A DNA stretch of 32,059 nucleotides from Tannerella forsythia (GTDB lineage Bacteria; Bacteroidota; Bacteroidia; Bacteroidales; Tannerellaceae), in contig NZ_RQYN01000050.1 in NCBI RefSeq assembly GCF_003860135.1, positions 1 to 32,059 on the forward strand, read 5' to 3'. This document shows, piece after piece, positions 1 to 5,667 of the stretch. Position 1 is the stretch's first letter. Each line of letters begins with the position of its first letter. The translations under genes and the position numbers were made by a program. Under the pieces are notes generated by a model, which did not search any database, had not been told where the DNA came from, and was given only the letters and a program-made list of their open reading frames with translations.

Positions 1-116
1 ATTATATACATAGATATGTAATAATATATGATTATTATTATCTATATATAAATATATAAAAATAGTTAATGTATTACAAATAAAAGTTATTAAAAAGATT
101 AATATAAAAATATGTA

Positions 117-124
117 TATATTTG
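117..124 (+). promoter_or_regulatory. Candidate -7 element of the parA promoter
   Basis: TATATTTG matches the Bacteroidetes -7 consensus TAnnTTTG and ends 13 bp before the parA ATG. No clear TTTG is seen at the -33 distance; the stretch is A/T only. The very short leader and the nearby octamer array would allow autorepression by the partition proteins. Confidence 0.45.
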
Positions 125-137
125 CCACAAAAAAACT

Positions 138-830
138 ATGGGAAAAATTTTACCGGGCATTGTGCTCGCTTTTGCAAATTCAAAAGGAGGAAGTGGAAAA
201 AGTACACTAACATCTGTGCTTGCTGGCTATCTTAACAAATTCGGAAAAGAACATCATCTAAATATCGCAGTGATAGACGCCGACGATGCACAGAACTCGT
301 TAGGAAAAATGCGACAACGCGAAACATCTGAATTAGATGGCGTAAACAAAGAAGACGAATATGAAATAATAAACATTTCATCAAGCGAGATTAAAAATTA
401 TATCGAATACATGAAAAAAACATTTGATATAATCTTAATCGATTTCCCGGGAAATATCAAACAAGCAGGAGTAATAGAAGGATTACACCTTGTTGACATT
501 GTAATAATACCTTTTGAAACAAACAGAATTAGCTTAGACGGGACTCTTGAATTTTACAATATTTACAAGCAAATTCCTGAAGCTCGAAAAATGAACTCGT
601 TAAAAACAGTTGTTAAAGGAGTACCCAACCGTGTTACCCCAAACCTGATTGAGTATAAAGAACTAATTGCTAATAAAGAAATTCTTCCCTTCCAATTGAT
701 GGATAATCACATAAAGGAAAGTAAAGTAAGTATGCAGCGAAATATTACAACAATCTCAAAAGAATATACAAACGACTGTAACGATTTTTGCGAAGAAATA
801 TTAAGTATAATAACAAATTTCATAAATTAA
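138..830 (+). CDS. parA: ParA-family partition ATPase
   Basis: A 230-aa P-loop ATPase that should segregate the plasmid by cycling on and off the nucleoid. The deviant Walker A motif KGGSGKST lies at residues 16-23, with both the signature lysine (K16) and the catalytic lysine (K21). VIDADDAQ near residue 45 and ILIDFPG near 99-105 match the A' and Walker B motifs. It has no N-terminal helix-turn-helix extension, so it is of the small type Ib kind, in which the partner protein rather than ParA binds DNA. The stop is 4 bp before the ATG of the next gene, so the two are co-expressed. The octamer array at the right edge is its probable centromere if the plasmid is circular. Confidence 0.9.
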   Translation: MGKILPGIVLAFANSKGGSGKSTLTSVLAGYLNKFGKEHHLNIAVIDADDAQNSLGKMRQRETSELDGVNKEDEYEIINISSSEIKNYIEYMKKTFDIILIDFPGNIKQAGVIEGLHLVDIVIIPFETNRISLDGTLEFYNIYKQIPEARKMNSLKTVVKGVPNRVTPNLIEYKELIANKEILPFQLMDNHIKESKVSMQRNITTISKEYTNDCNDFCEEILSIITNFIN

Positions 831-834
831 AAAA

Positions 835-1212
835 ATGGGAACGAAAGACAACAAATTCGCGACGCTGCTTAGGTCAGCACAAAACATGGAAAAAGGGGTA
901 AGTAATATCAAGTCTGTTGCAGAAGCAGAACCAGAAACAAATATTGAACATGTAGAATCAGAAAACAAAGAAAAAAGGCGCAACAAAAAAGAACTTTCGG
1001 AAAAAAATCAAATCAGCTTCCTGTTTGAAAAATCGGACAAAGAAGACAGGTCTGAAGCTGTTCGAATACCAGCGGACATCCATCGAAAATTGAAATTGTT
1101 AGCGTCTTGCTCAAATACAAGCATCGCATTAATATTGAGCAATATTTTGTATGAATTCTTTGATTCGAATGAAACAAGCATTCAGAACTACATTAAATCA
1201 GAGATAAAATAA
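835..1212 (+). CDS. Ribbon-helix-helix partition partner (ParB-type, inferred)
   Basis: A 125-aa protein with a charged, lysine- and glutamate-rich N-terminal half (about residues 1-75) and a compact C-terminal part. The C-terminal segment EAVRIPADIHRKLKLLASCS followed by two predicted helices has the beta-helix-helix pattern of RHH DNA-binding proteins. Position directly after parA (4-bp gap), small size and a flexible N-terminus fit the centromere-binding protein of a type Ib par locus, whose disordered arm usually stimulates ParA. No closer family is recognised. An RHH regulator of another kind is possible, but the context makes the partition role likely. Confidence 0.7.
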   Translation: MGTKDNKFATLLRSAQNMEKGVSNIKSVAEAEPETNIEHVESENKEKRRNKKELSEKNQISFLFEKSDKEDRSEAVRIPADIHRKLKLLASCSNTSIALILSNILYEFFDSNETSIQNYIKSEIK

Positions 1213-1337
1213 TGGGGATATTTTTCCGAAAGTATCGAAAAAACAGGAAAAAGGGATGTTTGACGAAATAAAAAGGTGTTTTTTCGGTCATTTCTTTGTT
1301 TTTTGAGGCTGGTATATGTTATTATAACATAGGTTCT

Positions 1338-1361
1338 TTTTTAAGTTTTTAAGTTTTTAAG
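1338..1361. repeat. Tandem TTTTTAAG x3, candidate DNA unwinding element
   Basis: Three exact tandem 8-bp units start at 1338, 1346 and 1354, directly before the first iteron. AT-rich tandem repeats beside iterons are typical of the strand-opening site of theta-replicating plasmids. Function is inferred from position and composition. Confidence 0.55.
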
Positions 1362-1367
1362 AATAAT

Positions 1368-1594
1368 GGTGGTTAGTTTTAGACATCTGGAAAAGAAAAT
1401 CGCTTGTTTTTTAGGGTTTAATCTTTTTCTCAATGGTGGTTAGTTTTAGACATCTGGGGTTAAAGGTGGCGACTTTTAGACATCTAAAAATGCAAAGGTG
1501 GCGACTTTTAGACATCTAAAAATGCAAAGGTGGTTAGTTTTAGACATCTGGAAAGGCGTTTTTTCTTAAAAGGTGGTTAGTTTTAGACATCTGG
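1368..1594 (+). repeat. Six Rep-binding iterons of two sequence types
   Basis: All six copies share GGTGG, four variable bases, then TTTTAGACATCT. Four copies (starts 1368, 1435, 1529, 1572) carry TTAG in the variable slot and GG after the core. Two copies (starts 1465, 1497) carry CGAC there and are followed by AAAAATGCAAA. Start-to-start distances are 67, 30, 32, 32 and 43 bp, so the central four lie on the same helical face. Location just upstream of the initiator identifies them as iterons. Confidence 0.85.
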
Positions 1595-1632
1595 AAGTTG
1601 ATGACCGAGTATTACGATTAATAGAATAAGAA

Positions 1633-2772
1633 ATGAAAGAAAAAGAGAATATAAATCGCGTGCCACGTGCATTAACGAATAATTTAAATTCAAAGTTGAT
1701 GGATCAGCTTTTTGACTTGATCCCGGGAAGTAATGTTATTGTAGACCTTATTGTCTTTTTATCACAGCATCAAGTTTGTGATTTATTTGGTGAGTCGTGG
1801 TTTTCTATACAAGATTTTTGTAAGAAAATGGGATATAATCGCACAATGTTAGAAAGTAGGCTCTCAAAAGAAAAATTGAAAGAGATCACTGGTAAGGATG
1901 CTCCTGTTTATATACAGCATGACGAAAATAATAATCCTATTTATTATCATAACATTGAAACTTCTTTTGAAGCTGCTTTGTATAAATTGACAGAAACAAA
2001 TTTAATGTTTCCGTACGTCCGTGATGGGGTTACATTTTACTCTGGAATACAAATCATCGATTCTTTCGGTATAAAAGATAATTTTCAGACAAAGAAGAAG
2101 ACCAAACGCCTTTATTCTGCCAAACTGGGGAAGAAGATTGTTGACACGTTGTTTTATGATTACAATCTGATTGATACAAGTGACTACCGAGCTTTACCAA
2201 ATCGCTCAGGTTATAAAAGATTCTATTTACAACTATCGCGCATGGTTTCAATCGTAAAATGGAAAATTACTAAAAACGAGGTTCCATTTTTTACCCAGAC
2301 AGTAAATGAATTGGCTTACATTTTCGATGTAAACAATAAAGAAAACAAACAAAGAAAAAAACAAATAACAAAGATCCTTAACGCCATTAACTCCCGACTA
2401 ACGACGACAAAATTTAATTACGAATACATTAAAGGAGTCAATCAACGTTATGCATACACGGTAAAATTTTATTTCTCAAAAGATACACTTGATTTCTTCA
2501 ACGAAGAATACAAGGCTGTATTTACAGATCGTTTCTTTAAGTCTGTTATTAACTATTACCTGAAGAATATTGCACATGCTCCGGCCCATGAAATCGGGGA
2601 GAAGGTTCAAGAAATCATGTCTGATCATGAAAGAGAACAACAATTTCATGAATGGTTCTATTCTGAAGCAGACATCAGACTAAAACGTGCTATATACGTA
2701 GATGAATTCAGAAAAGCATTCGGGAAGTCTCCTGAAGATGTTGGGTTCGATCCAAAGAAGTTCGTATTTTAA
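1633..2772 (+). CDS. Plasmid replication initiator (Rep_3/RepB-like)
   Basis: A 379-aa protein without signal peptide or membrane segment. Two winged-helix-like regions are suggested: roughly residues 55-230, including the basic TKKKTKRLY stretch near 155, and 230-300, around ELAYIFDVNNKENKQRKKQI and the ITKILNAINSRL helix. This pattern and length fit iteron-binding initiators of Bacteroidetes theta plasmids. It starts 39 bp after the last iteron, which supports both its role and autoregulation through iteron binding. Its role would be to bind the iterons, melt the AT-rich element and recruit host replication proteins. The family is assigned from overall pattern and context rather than a single diagnostic motif. 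Confidence 0.82.
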   Translation: MKEKENINRVPRALTNNLNSKLMDQLFDLIPGSNVIVDLIVFLSQHQVCDLFGESWFSIQDFCKKMGYNRTMLESRLSKEKLKEITGKDAPVYIQHDENNNPIYYHNIETSFEAALYKLTETNLMFPYVRDGVTFYSGIQIIDSFGIKDNFQTKKKTKRLYSAKLGKKIVDTLFYDYNLIDTSDYRALPNRSGYKRFYLQLSRMVSIVKWKITKNEVPFFTQTVNELAYIFDVNNKENKQRKKQITKILNAINSRLTTTKFNYEYIKGVNQRYAYTVKFYFSKDTLDFFNEEYKAVFTDRFFKSVINYYLKNIAHAPAHEIGEKVQEIMSDHEREQQFHEWFYSEADIRLKRAIYVDEFRKAFGKSPEDVGFDPKKFVF

Positions 2773-2788
2773 TTATCAATTATTTTTA

Positions 2789-2820
2789 TTTGCTTTATTT
2801 TTGTCCGAATATTAACTTTG
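2789..2820 (+). promoter_or_regulatory. Bacteroidetes-type promoter for the 70-aa gene
   Basis: TTTG at 2789-2792 is followed after exactly 20 bp by TAACTTTG at 2813-2820, a full match to the consensus TTTG-N19-21-TAnnTTTG. It implies transcription starting around 2827, so the next gene most likely starts at the ATG at 2838 rather than further upstream. Confidence 0.75.
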
Positions 2821-2837
2821 CGGAAATTTTATCAAAG

Positions 2838-3050
2838 ATGGAAATGACTTTAGATGAAGCATTTAAGGACTTAATCAGTAGGAGAAAATGGTATGCGAAC
2901 ACATCTGGCAGCTTTCAACAAGCGCAAAAAGACAAAAGCAGATATTTAAAAGGTTTCTATGTACCTGAGGAGCGAATAAGAAAATATCTTTCAGAAGCAG
3001 GTTGGGAACAAGCGCAACAAGAAAAGTGGAAAAAAAAGGATGTTTTTTAA
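2838..3050 (+). CDS. Small basic/aromatic protein, possible DNA-binding, function unknown
   Basis: A 70-aa protein beginning MEMTLDEAF. An upstream in-frame ATG exists at 2790, but the promoter at 2789-2820 overlaps it, so I chose 2838. The sequence suggests three short helices (TLDEAFKDLISRRKW, a QQAQKDKSRYLKG turn region and EERIRKYLSEAGW) with basic and aromatic residues. Small proteins with a similar helix-turn-helix look are common on Bacteroidetes plasmids and phages, but I cannot assign a function. It lies downstream of rep with its own promoter and ends in a lysine-rich tail. Confidence 0.55.
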   Translation: MEMTLDEAFKDLISRRKWYANTSGSFQQAQKDKSRYLKGFYVPEERIRKYLSEAGWEQAQQEKWKKKDVF

Positions 3051-3068
3051 CTATATTTAACATACTTA

Positions 3069-3101
3069 TTTAACGCATTTCCCAAAAAACCTCTACCTTT
3101 G
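3069..3101 (+). promoter_or_regulatory. Promoter pointing into recombination site 1
   Basis: TACCTTTG at 3094-3101 fits TAnnTTTG; TTTA at 3069-3072, 21 bp upstream, is a 3/4 match to the -33 box. Transcription would start near 3108 and run through site 1 (3119-3148). In the given orientation it leads into a non-coding folded stretch. After inversion at the paired sites it would read directly into traO and the transfer operon. Confidence 0.55.
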
Positions 3102-3118
3102 TGAATAAAATAATTGTT

Positions 3119-3148
3119 CGTTCAAACAAACGACCGTTTATTTAAACT
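3119..3148. other. Recombination site 1 (30-bp serine-recombinase crossover-like site)
   Basis: Two 14-bp half-sites in inverted orientation (CGTTCAAACAAACG and CGTTTATTTAAACT) flank the dinucleotide AC at 3133-3134. The reverse complement matches the site at 22957-22986 at 27 of 30 positions, including one whole half-site and the centre. A palindrome of about 30 bp with an asymmetric central dinucleotide is the expected form of a serine-recombinase crossover site. Confidence 0.72.
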
Positions 3149-3256
3149 GTTTTTCTTCCCAAATCCCCCCTTGCTTTATTCATTTTATTAAACTTTGGGC
3201 GTTCCGGCTAAGCCGTCGGGCTATCCGCACTCACTCTTTTTTCTTTTTAAAAAAAG

Positions 3257-3270
3257 AGTTTAAACAAACG
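3257..3270 (+). other. Isolated recombinase half-site
   Basis: AGTTTAAACAAACG differs at one of 14 bases from the half-site AGTTTAAATAAACG of the two recombination sites, but has no inverted partner. It may be an accessory binding position for the recombinase about 110 bp inside site 1. Confidence 0.4.
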
Positions 3271-3313
3271 CTACTATCCCTAACGCATTAGCCCCCCTTC
3301 AGGGGAGAGCGGA

Positions 3314-3464
3314 AGGACGAACAAGTTTTTCAATTCAATCAAGATTGAACAGTAAAACCCATTCGTCCTGATTTTATACAAACATGTCTCCGATTTCCAT
3401 AACAACGACTGGTAAGCATCCGTTCCGGATTTGCTTACCGTCTCTGATATTTCAATCGGAGACA
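3314..3464. repeat. Two nested inverted-repeat structures
   Basis: Structure 1: AGGACGAA (3314-3321) pairs with TTCGTCCT (3362-3369) and encloses the hairpin TTCAATC-AA-GATTGAA (3334-3349). Structure 2: TGTCTCCGAT (3385-3394) pairs perfectly with ATCGGAGACA (3455-3464) and encloses GGTAAGCATCCG...CGGA..TGCTTACC (3411-3439). Both fold on either strand, so strand and function are open. Confidence 0.6.
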
Positions 3465-3577
3465 AGTTTGAGTTACTTTCGGAAAAAATATATTCTAAAA
3501 CCCTCTATATTGCTCGTTTTTAGCCTTTTAAAACACAGTTAATTAAACCTAAAATCACAGTTAAAATATGCAAAAAG

Positions 3578-3609
3578 CTTGCATAAATGTAGCGCATACA
3601 CTATATTTG
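3578..3609 (+). promoter_or_regulatory. Promoter of the 64-aa gene
   Basis: CTTG at 3578-3581, 20 bp, then TATATTTG at 3602-3609, a good Bacteroidetes promoter. It implies a leader of roughly 50 nt before the ATG at 3667. Confidence 0.65.
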
Positions 3610-3666
3610 TATTGTAATTAAAAATTAAAACGTGCGGGTGACACGATAAAGACTACCGAAGAAATT

Positions 3667-3861
3667 ATGAAATATATGTTTGTTTATTTTGACGCAGAAG
3701 AAAATGATTTATTCTCGAAAGAATTTACTTGTTACTCTCTTAAAGAAGCGAGAGATTTAGCTCTTACGCTCCTTGGAGAGGATATGTGTGGCGCAAGTTA
3801 TATCGAAATCACGGCTGAAGATGACAGCGTGATAAGAGAGAAAGTATTTTATATGCAATAA
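3667..3861 (+). CDS. 64-aa acidic protein, unknown
   Basis: Sequence begins MKYMFVYFDAEENDLF and ends EKVFYMQ. Three predicted strands and one helix (SLKEARDLALTLLG) give a compact alpha/beta pattern, without signal peptide or membrane segment. It has its own promoter and is followed at once by a strong terminator, then by the XRE gene. The pairing suggests a toxin-antitoxin or regulator module, but I see no HigB, RelE or other toxin motif, so no function is assigned. Confidence 0.55.
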   Translation: MKYMFVYFDAEENDLFSKEFTCYSLKEARDLALTLLGEDMCGASYIEITAEDDSVIREKVFYMQ

Positions 3862-3870
3862 CACAACCCC

Positions 3871-3896
3871 GCCCCGACCGGGGTCGGGGCTTTTTT
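3871..3896 (+). terminator. Intrinsic terminator between the 64-aa gene and xre
   Basis: GCCCCGAC (3871-3878), loop CGGG, GTCGGGGC (3883-3890), then six T. It begins 10 bp after the stop of the 64-aa gene and ends 6 bp before the xre ATG. The xre gene would therefore depend on read-through or on a promoter I cannot see. Confidence 0.8.
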
Positions 3897-3902
3897 ATAG
3901 AT

Positions 3903-4151
3903 ATGAAAGATAACGAACAATTCACCCCCGAACTCGACCGGTTCCGGATCGGGCGGAGGGTGAAAGAGGTACGCAAAATGCGCGGGCTGACGCAAAAGCA
4001 GCTCGCGGAGAAGCTCGGTACCACCCCCTCGACAATCGCCACTATTGAGCGCGGGCGGTATAATTTCAAGATCGAAACGCTTTCGACTGTTGCGCGGGCG
4101 TTAGGTTGCGAAATCGATTTAGTTGAAGAAAGAAACTCAATCCCCCAATAA
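3903..4151 (+). CDS. XRE/Cro-family HTH regulator
   Basis: An 82-aa protein that is almost entirely a helix-turn-helix domain (about residues 14-74). The core GLTQKQLAEKLGTTPSTIATIERG shows the classic recognition-helix pattern. No catalytic or membrane part. Its DNA is about 60% GC over the first 180 bp, much richer than its neighbours, which suggests separate acquisition. It lies inside the segment bounded by the two recombination sites and is convergent with the transfer operon, so it could regulate transfer genes, though no operator was identified. It could also be the antitoxin half of a module with the 64-aa protein. Confidence 0.8.
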   Translation: MKDNEQFTPELDRFRIGRRVKEVRKMRGLTQKQLAEKLGTTPSTIATIERGRYNFKIETLSTVARALGCEIDLVEERNSIPQ

Positions 4152-4233
4152 TGGCTGACGTAATCGCATATATTTTTGTATGTTTGTCACGTGTTTAATC
4201 GTACTGCGTTGAAGAATTGAAATATTAATTATC

Positions 4234-4252
4234 AATACGAATTTTTCGTATT
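4234..4252. repeat. Inverted repeat AATACGAA/TTCGTATT
   Basis: Perfect 8-bp arms (4234-4241 and 4245-4252) with a TTT loop lie 80 bp past the xre stop. There is no T-run, so it is not a clear terminator; it could be an operator. Confidence 0.35.
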
Positions 4253-4264
4253 ATAAAGAGTAAA

Positions 4265-4282
4265 AGAGCCCGGTTGGGCTCT
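4265..4282. terminator. Hairpin terminator, module 1
   Basis: AGAGCCC-GGTT-GGGCTCT with A-rich sequence on the left and T-rich on the right, so it can terminate in both directions: xre from the left and the transfer operon from the right. Confidence 0.65.
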
Positions 4283-4303
4283 CTTAATTTTTAATTACAA
4301 CTT

Positions 4304-4347
4304 GCTCCATGCGTCTTTTCATAAGGCGCATGGAGCTTTCTTTTTTT
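4304..4347 (+). terminator. Long hairpin with T-run
   Basis: GCTCCATGCG (4304-4313) pairs with CGCATGGAGC (4327-4336) and is followed by TTTCTTTTTTTA. It is a strong rightward terminator, opposing the transfer operon. Confidence 0.65.
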
Positions 4348-4370
4348 ATTCGCACTATTGTAGAATACAA

Positions 4371-4388
4371 AAAGCCCATCCGGGCTTT
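4371..4388. terminator. Bidirectional terminator at the end of the transfer operon
   Basis: AAAGCCC-ATCC-GGGCTTT. On the minus strand it is followed by a T-run (GGGCTTTTTG), 70 bp after the stop of the last operon gene. It is therefore the probable operon terminator. Confidence 0.65.
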
Positions 4389-4457
4389 CTTGATTATTAA
4401 TTAGAACTTGCACCCCGCTCCAGCTTACCGGACGGGGAGACTTAGAGAACCTTTGTG

Positions 4458-4925
4458 TTATCGATTCGTAACCTCATAAATTCCGTGTAGGCGCTTCTGT
4501 TTCTCAACTCGCGTCCGGATGTAATCGATTAACAAAATCTTATTATCTATTCCGTAGATTTTCAAAACCGGATGCGTCTTGTCTCCGGAAATAATCGTTA
4601 CAGTCTTATTCAGGAATATCATCTGTATGAGTGATTGTGTTTCTTCATAATCGACGACGCGATATAACTCTATATAATCTCGTTTTTTATAGAAAACGCC
4701 TCTTTTAAGCTGAATCCGTTCTTCCGTTATATGCCAGGAAGTGCAAAACAACATATCAATATAGGTGTAGACCAATACTAAAAAAAGAAATAAGCTTAAA
4801 TAAAGCATACCTTCTCCTAAGTATTGATCGTCTATATAACCTCTGAATATTAGCAATCCAAAGGCTATTACAAGTATTATAAAATACTTGCATAGCCAAT
4901 AAATTGGTTTTGGGCAAAGAAACAT
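4458..4925 (-). CDS. PH-domain (bPH2/YdbS-like) membrane protein
   Basis: A 155-aa protein, last gene of the transfer operon. Two hydrophobic helices (about residues 12-28 and 41-61) are followed by a cytoplasmic part with W-ITEERIQLKRGVFYKKRDYIELYRVVDYE, the pattern of bacterial PH domains of the DUF304/YdbS type. The C-terminus IDYIRTRVEKQKR is amphipathic. Such proteins sit in the inner membrane; their substrates are generally unknown. It begins 4 bp after the lipoprotein gene, so the two are coupled. A role in the transfer envelope complex or in entry exclusion is possible but unproven. Confidence 0.65.
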   Translation of the reverse strand: MFLCPKPIYWLCKYFIILVIAFGLLIFRGYIDDQYLGEGMLYLSLFLFLVLVYTYIDMLFCTSWHITEERIQLKRGVFYKKRDYIELYRVVDYEETQSLIQMIFLNKTVTIISGDKTHPVLKIYGIDNKILLIDYIRTRVEKQKRLHGIYEVTNR

Positions 4926-4929
4926 ATTC

Positions 4930-5385
4930 TCACCGTTTACTGTTGAATGTAAGCTGTGTAATGCTATCCTGAGAAGACATCGTTTTAGTATATATCTCCT
5001 GATTGTTTTTATACACTGTTACCTTTACAATTGATGGCGTCTCTCCAGTATTTCCCACACCCACTGTTATCATGATATTTTCTACCCCATCCATTGTCTC
5101 ATAACTCGATTTTCCAACAGGAAGTCGTGCTGTTGTGATTGAAGTAAGCTGTGTATTTTCGCCCTTGATATTATCACGAATATATGTGCTGTTGTCTATC
5201 TGATCTCCTTTGAGAATATGAAACGACAGTAAAGATATTGTACCTTCATCACCGGAAGTATCTATATCTACCCGATATATGGCTTTCCGCCCTATATCAG
5301 GATCATTATTTTTTCCGCAGTTTGTTAATGCAAAGGCGAACAACATGCTCAAGCCTGCCAATAATAGTCTTTTCCTTGTTTTCAT
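4930..5385 (-). CDS. Small lipoprotein in the transfer operon
   Basis: A 151-aa protein with a lipoprotein signal peptide: KTRKR, a hydrophobic stretch, then lipobox ALTNC with the lipidated Cys at residue 23. The mature part is predominantly beta (alternating hydrophobic segments such as IMITVGVGN and IVKVTVYKNN), suggesting one Ig-like sandwich. There is no enzyme motif. Its place next to a PH-domain membrane protein at the end of the operon resembles where surface- or entry-exclusion lipoproteins lie in other transfer systems. That is a guess from position only. Confidence 0.6.
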   Translation of the reverse strand: MKTRKRLLLAGLSMLFAFALTNCGKNNDPDIGRKAIYRVDIDTSGDEGTISLLSFHILKGDQIDNSTYIRDNIKGENTQLTSITTARLPVGKSSYETMDGVENIMITVGVGNTGETPSIVKVTVYKNNQEIYTKTMSSQDSITQLTFNSKR

Positions 5386-5431
5386 GTTTTTTCTTATTAA
5401 ATTATTACTTGTCTCTTATCATTAAATCTGA

Positions 5432-5605
5432 TTATTCGAGAAAACGACGGTTAAATATCGATGCAAGTCCTAACACGGCCAGCACGAAAAAAATAAATTT
5501 AAACGACGCCTTCACCAAAAATACGATGATTGCAAATACAACCTTTGCCACAGAAATTAAAACCTGAAGCACTTTTGACGCCTTCCTTTTTTGTGTCGTT
5601 TTCAT
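5432..5605 (-). CDS. 57-aa membrane protein
   Basis: Begins MKTTQKRKASK and is followed by a long hydrophobic segment (about residues 13-48, VLQVLISVAKVVFAIIVFLV...), ending FNRRFLE. The open frame extends upstream to a TTG at 5671 that would overlap the stop of the coupling-protein gene (TTGA), giving 79 aa. I prefer the ATG at 5605. Function unknown; the basic N-terminus and single or paired TM fit a small inner-membrane accessory of the secretion channel. Confidence 0.5.
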   Translation of the reverse strand: MKTTQKRKASKVLQVLISVAKVVFAIIVFLVKASFKFIFFVLAVLGLASIFNRRFLE

Positions 5606-5667
5606 ATTAAGATTATTTTTAGTAAGCTGTTTAAGATCAGTAAAGATACGATTTTTTAAACGATAAA

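Larger units (their letters stand above)
1213..1632 (+). other. Replication origin region (palindrome, AT-rich repeats, iterons)
   Basis: This gene-free 420 bp between par and rep has the parts of an iteron origin. A perfect 15-bp palindrome (ATGTTAT-T-ATAACAT) lies at 1316-1330. Three tandem copies of TTTTTAAG at 1338-1361 form a likely DNA unwinding element. Six iterons follow at 1368-1594, immediately upstream of the initiator gene. Before 1300 I see only AT-rich sequence and a weak hairpin around 1218-1246. No DnaA box was confidently identified. Confidence 0.75.
3149..3660. other. Gene-free structured region
   Basis: No convincing gene. It holds, in order: a GC block with the small palindrome CGGCTAAGCCG (about 3205-3215); a hairpin ACTCTTTTTT/AAAAAAAGAGT at 3233-3259; a lone recombinase half-site AGTTTAAACAAACG at 3257-3270; a short CCCC/GGGG hairpin near 3292-3304; nested inverted repeats at 3314-3369 and 3385-3464; and the promoter of the 64-aa gene. 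Possible roles include a transcription-terminating block behind site 1, a structured RNA or a single-strand origin. Confidence 0.5.
4262..4440. repeat. Diverged tandem repeat of a hairpin module, period 106 bp
   Basis: Each module has a GGGCT-type hairpin, the linker TTAATTA[C/G]AACTTGC[T/A]CC (4291-4308 and 4397-4414, 16/18 identical) and then a second GC-rich hairpin (GCTCCATGCG arms; CCCCG..TCC/GGACGGGG arms near 4412-4436). Both elements are offset by exactly 106 bp. They may be 3' ends of lost small genes or a duplicated small-RNA 3' end. Confidence 0.5.

Noticed and set aside
1368-1594. CRISPR-like regular repeats with about 32-bp period
   Set aside because: Spacers are only about 10 bp in the regular part and repeated themselves, no cas genes are present, and the position before rep identifies iterons.
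2790-2837. Upstream ATG for the small gene after rep
   Set aside because: The promoter at 2789-2820 lies over it; the ATG at 2838 fits the predicted transcript.
3280-3465. 61-aa open frame on the minus strand
   Set aside because: It coincides with the nested inverted repeats, has no coding character and no promoter.
3667-4151. HigBA-type toxin-antitoxin pair
   Set aside because: The 64-aa protein lacks RelE/HigB features and a terminator separates the genes; kept only as a possibility.
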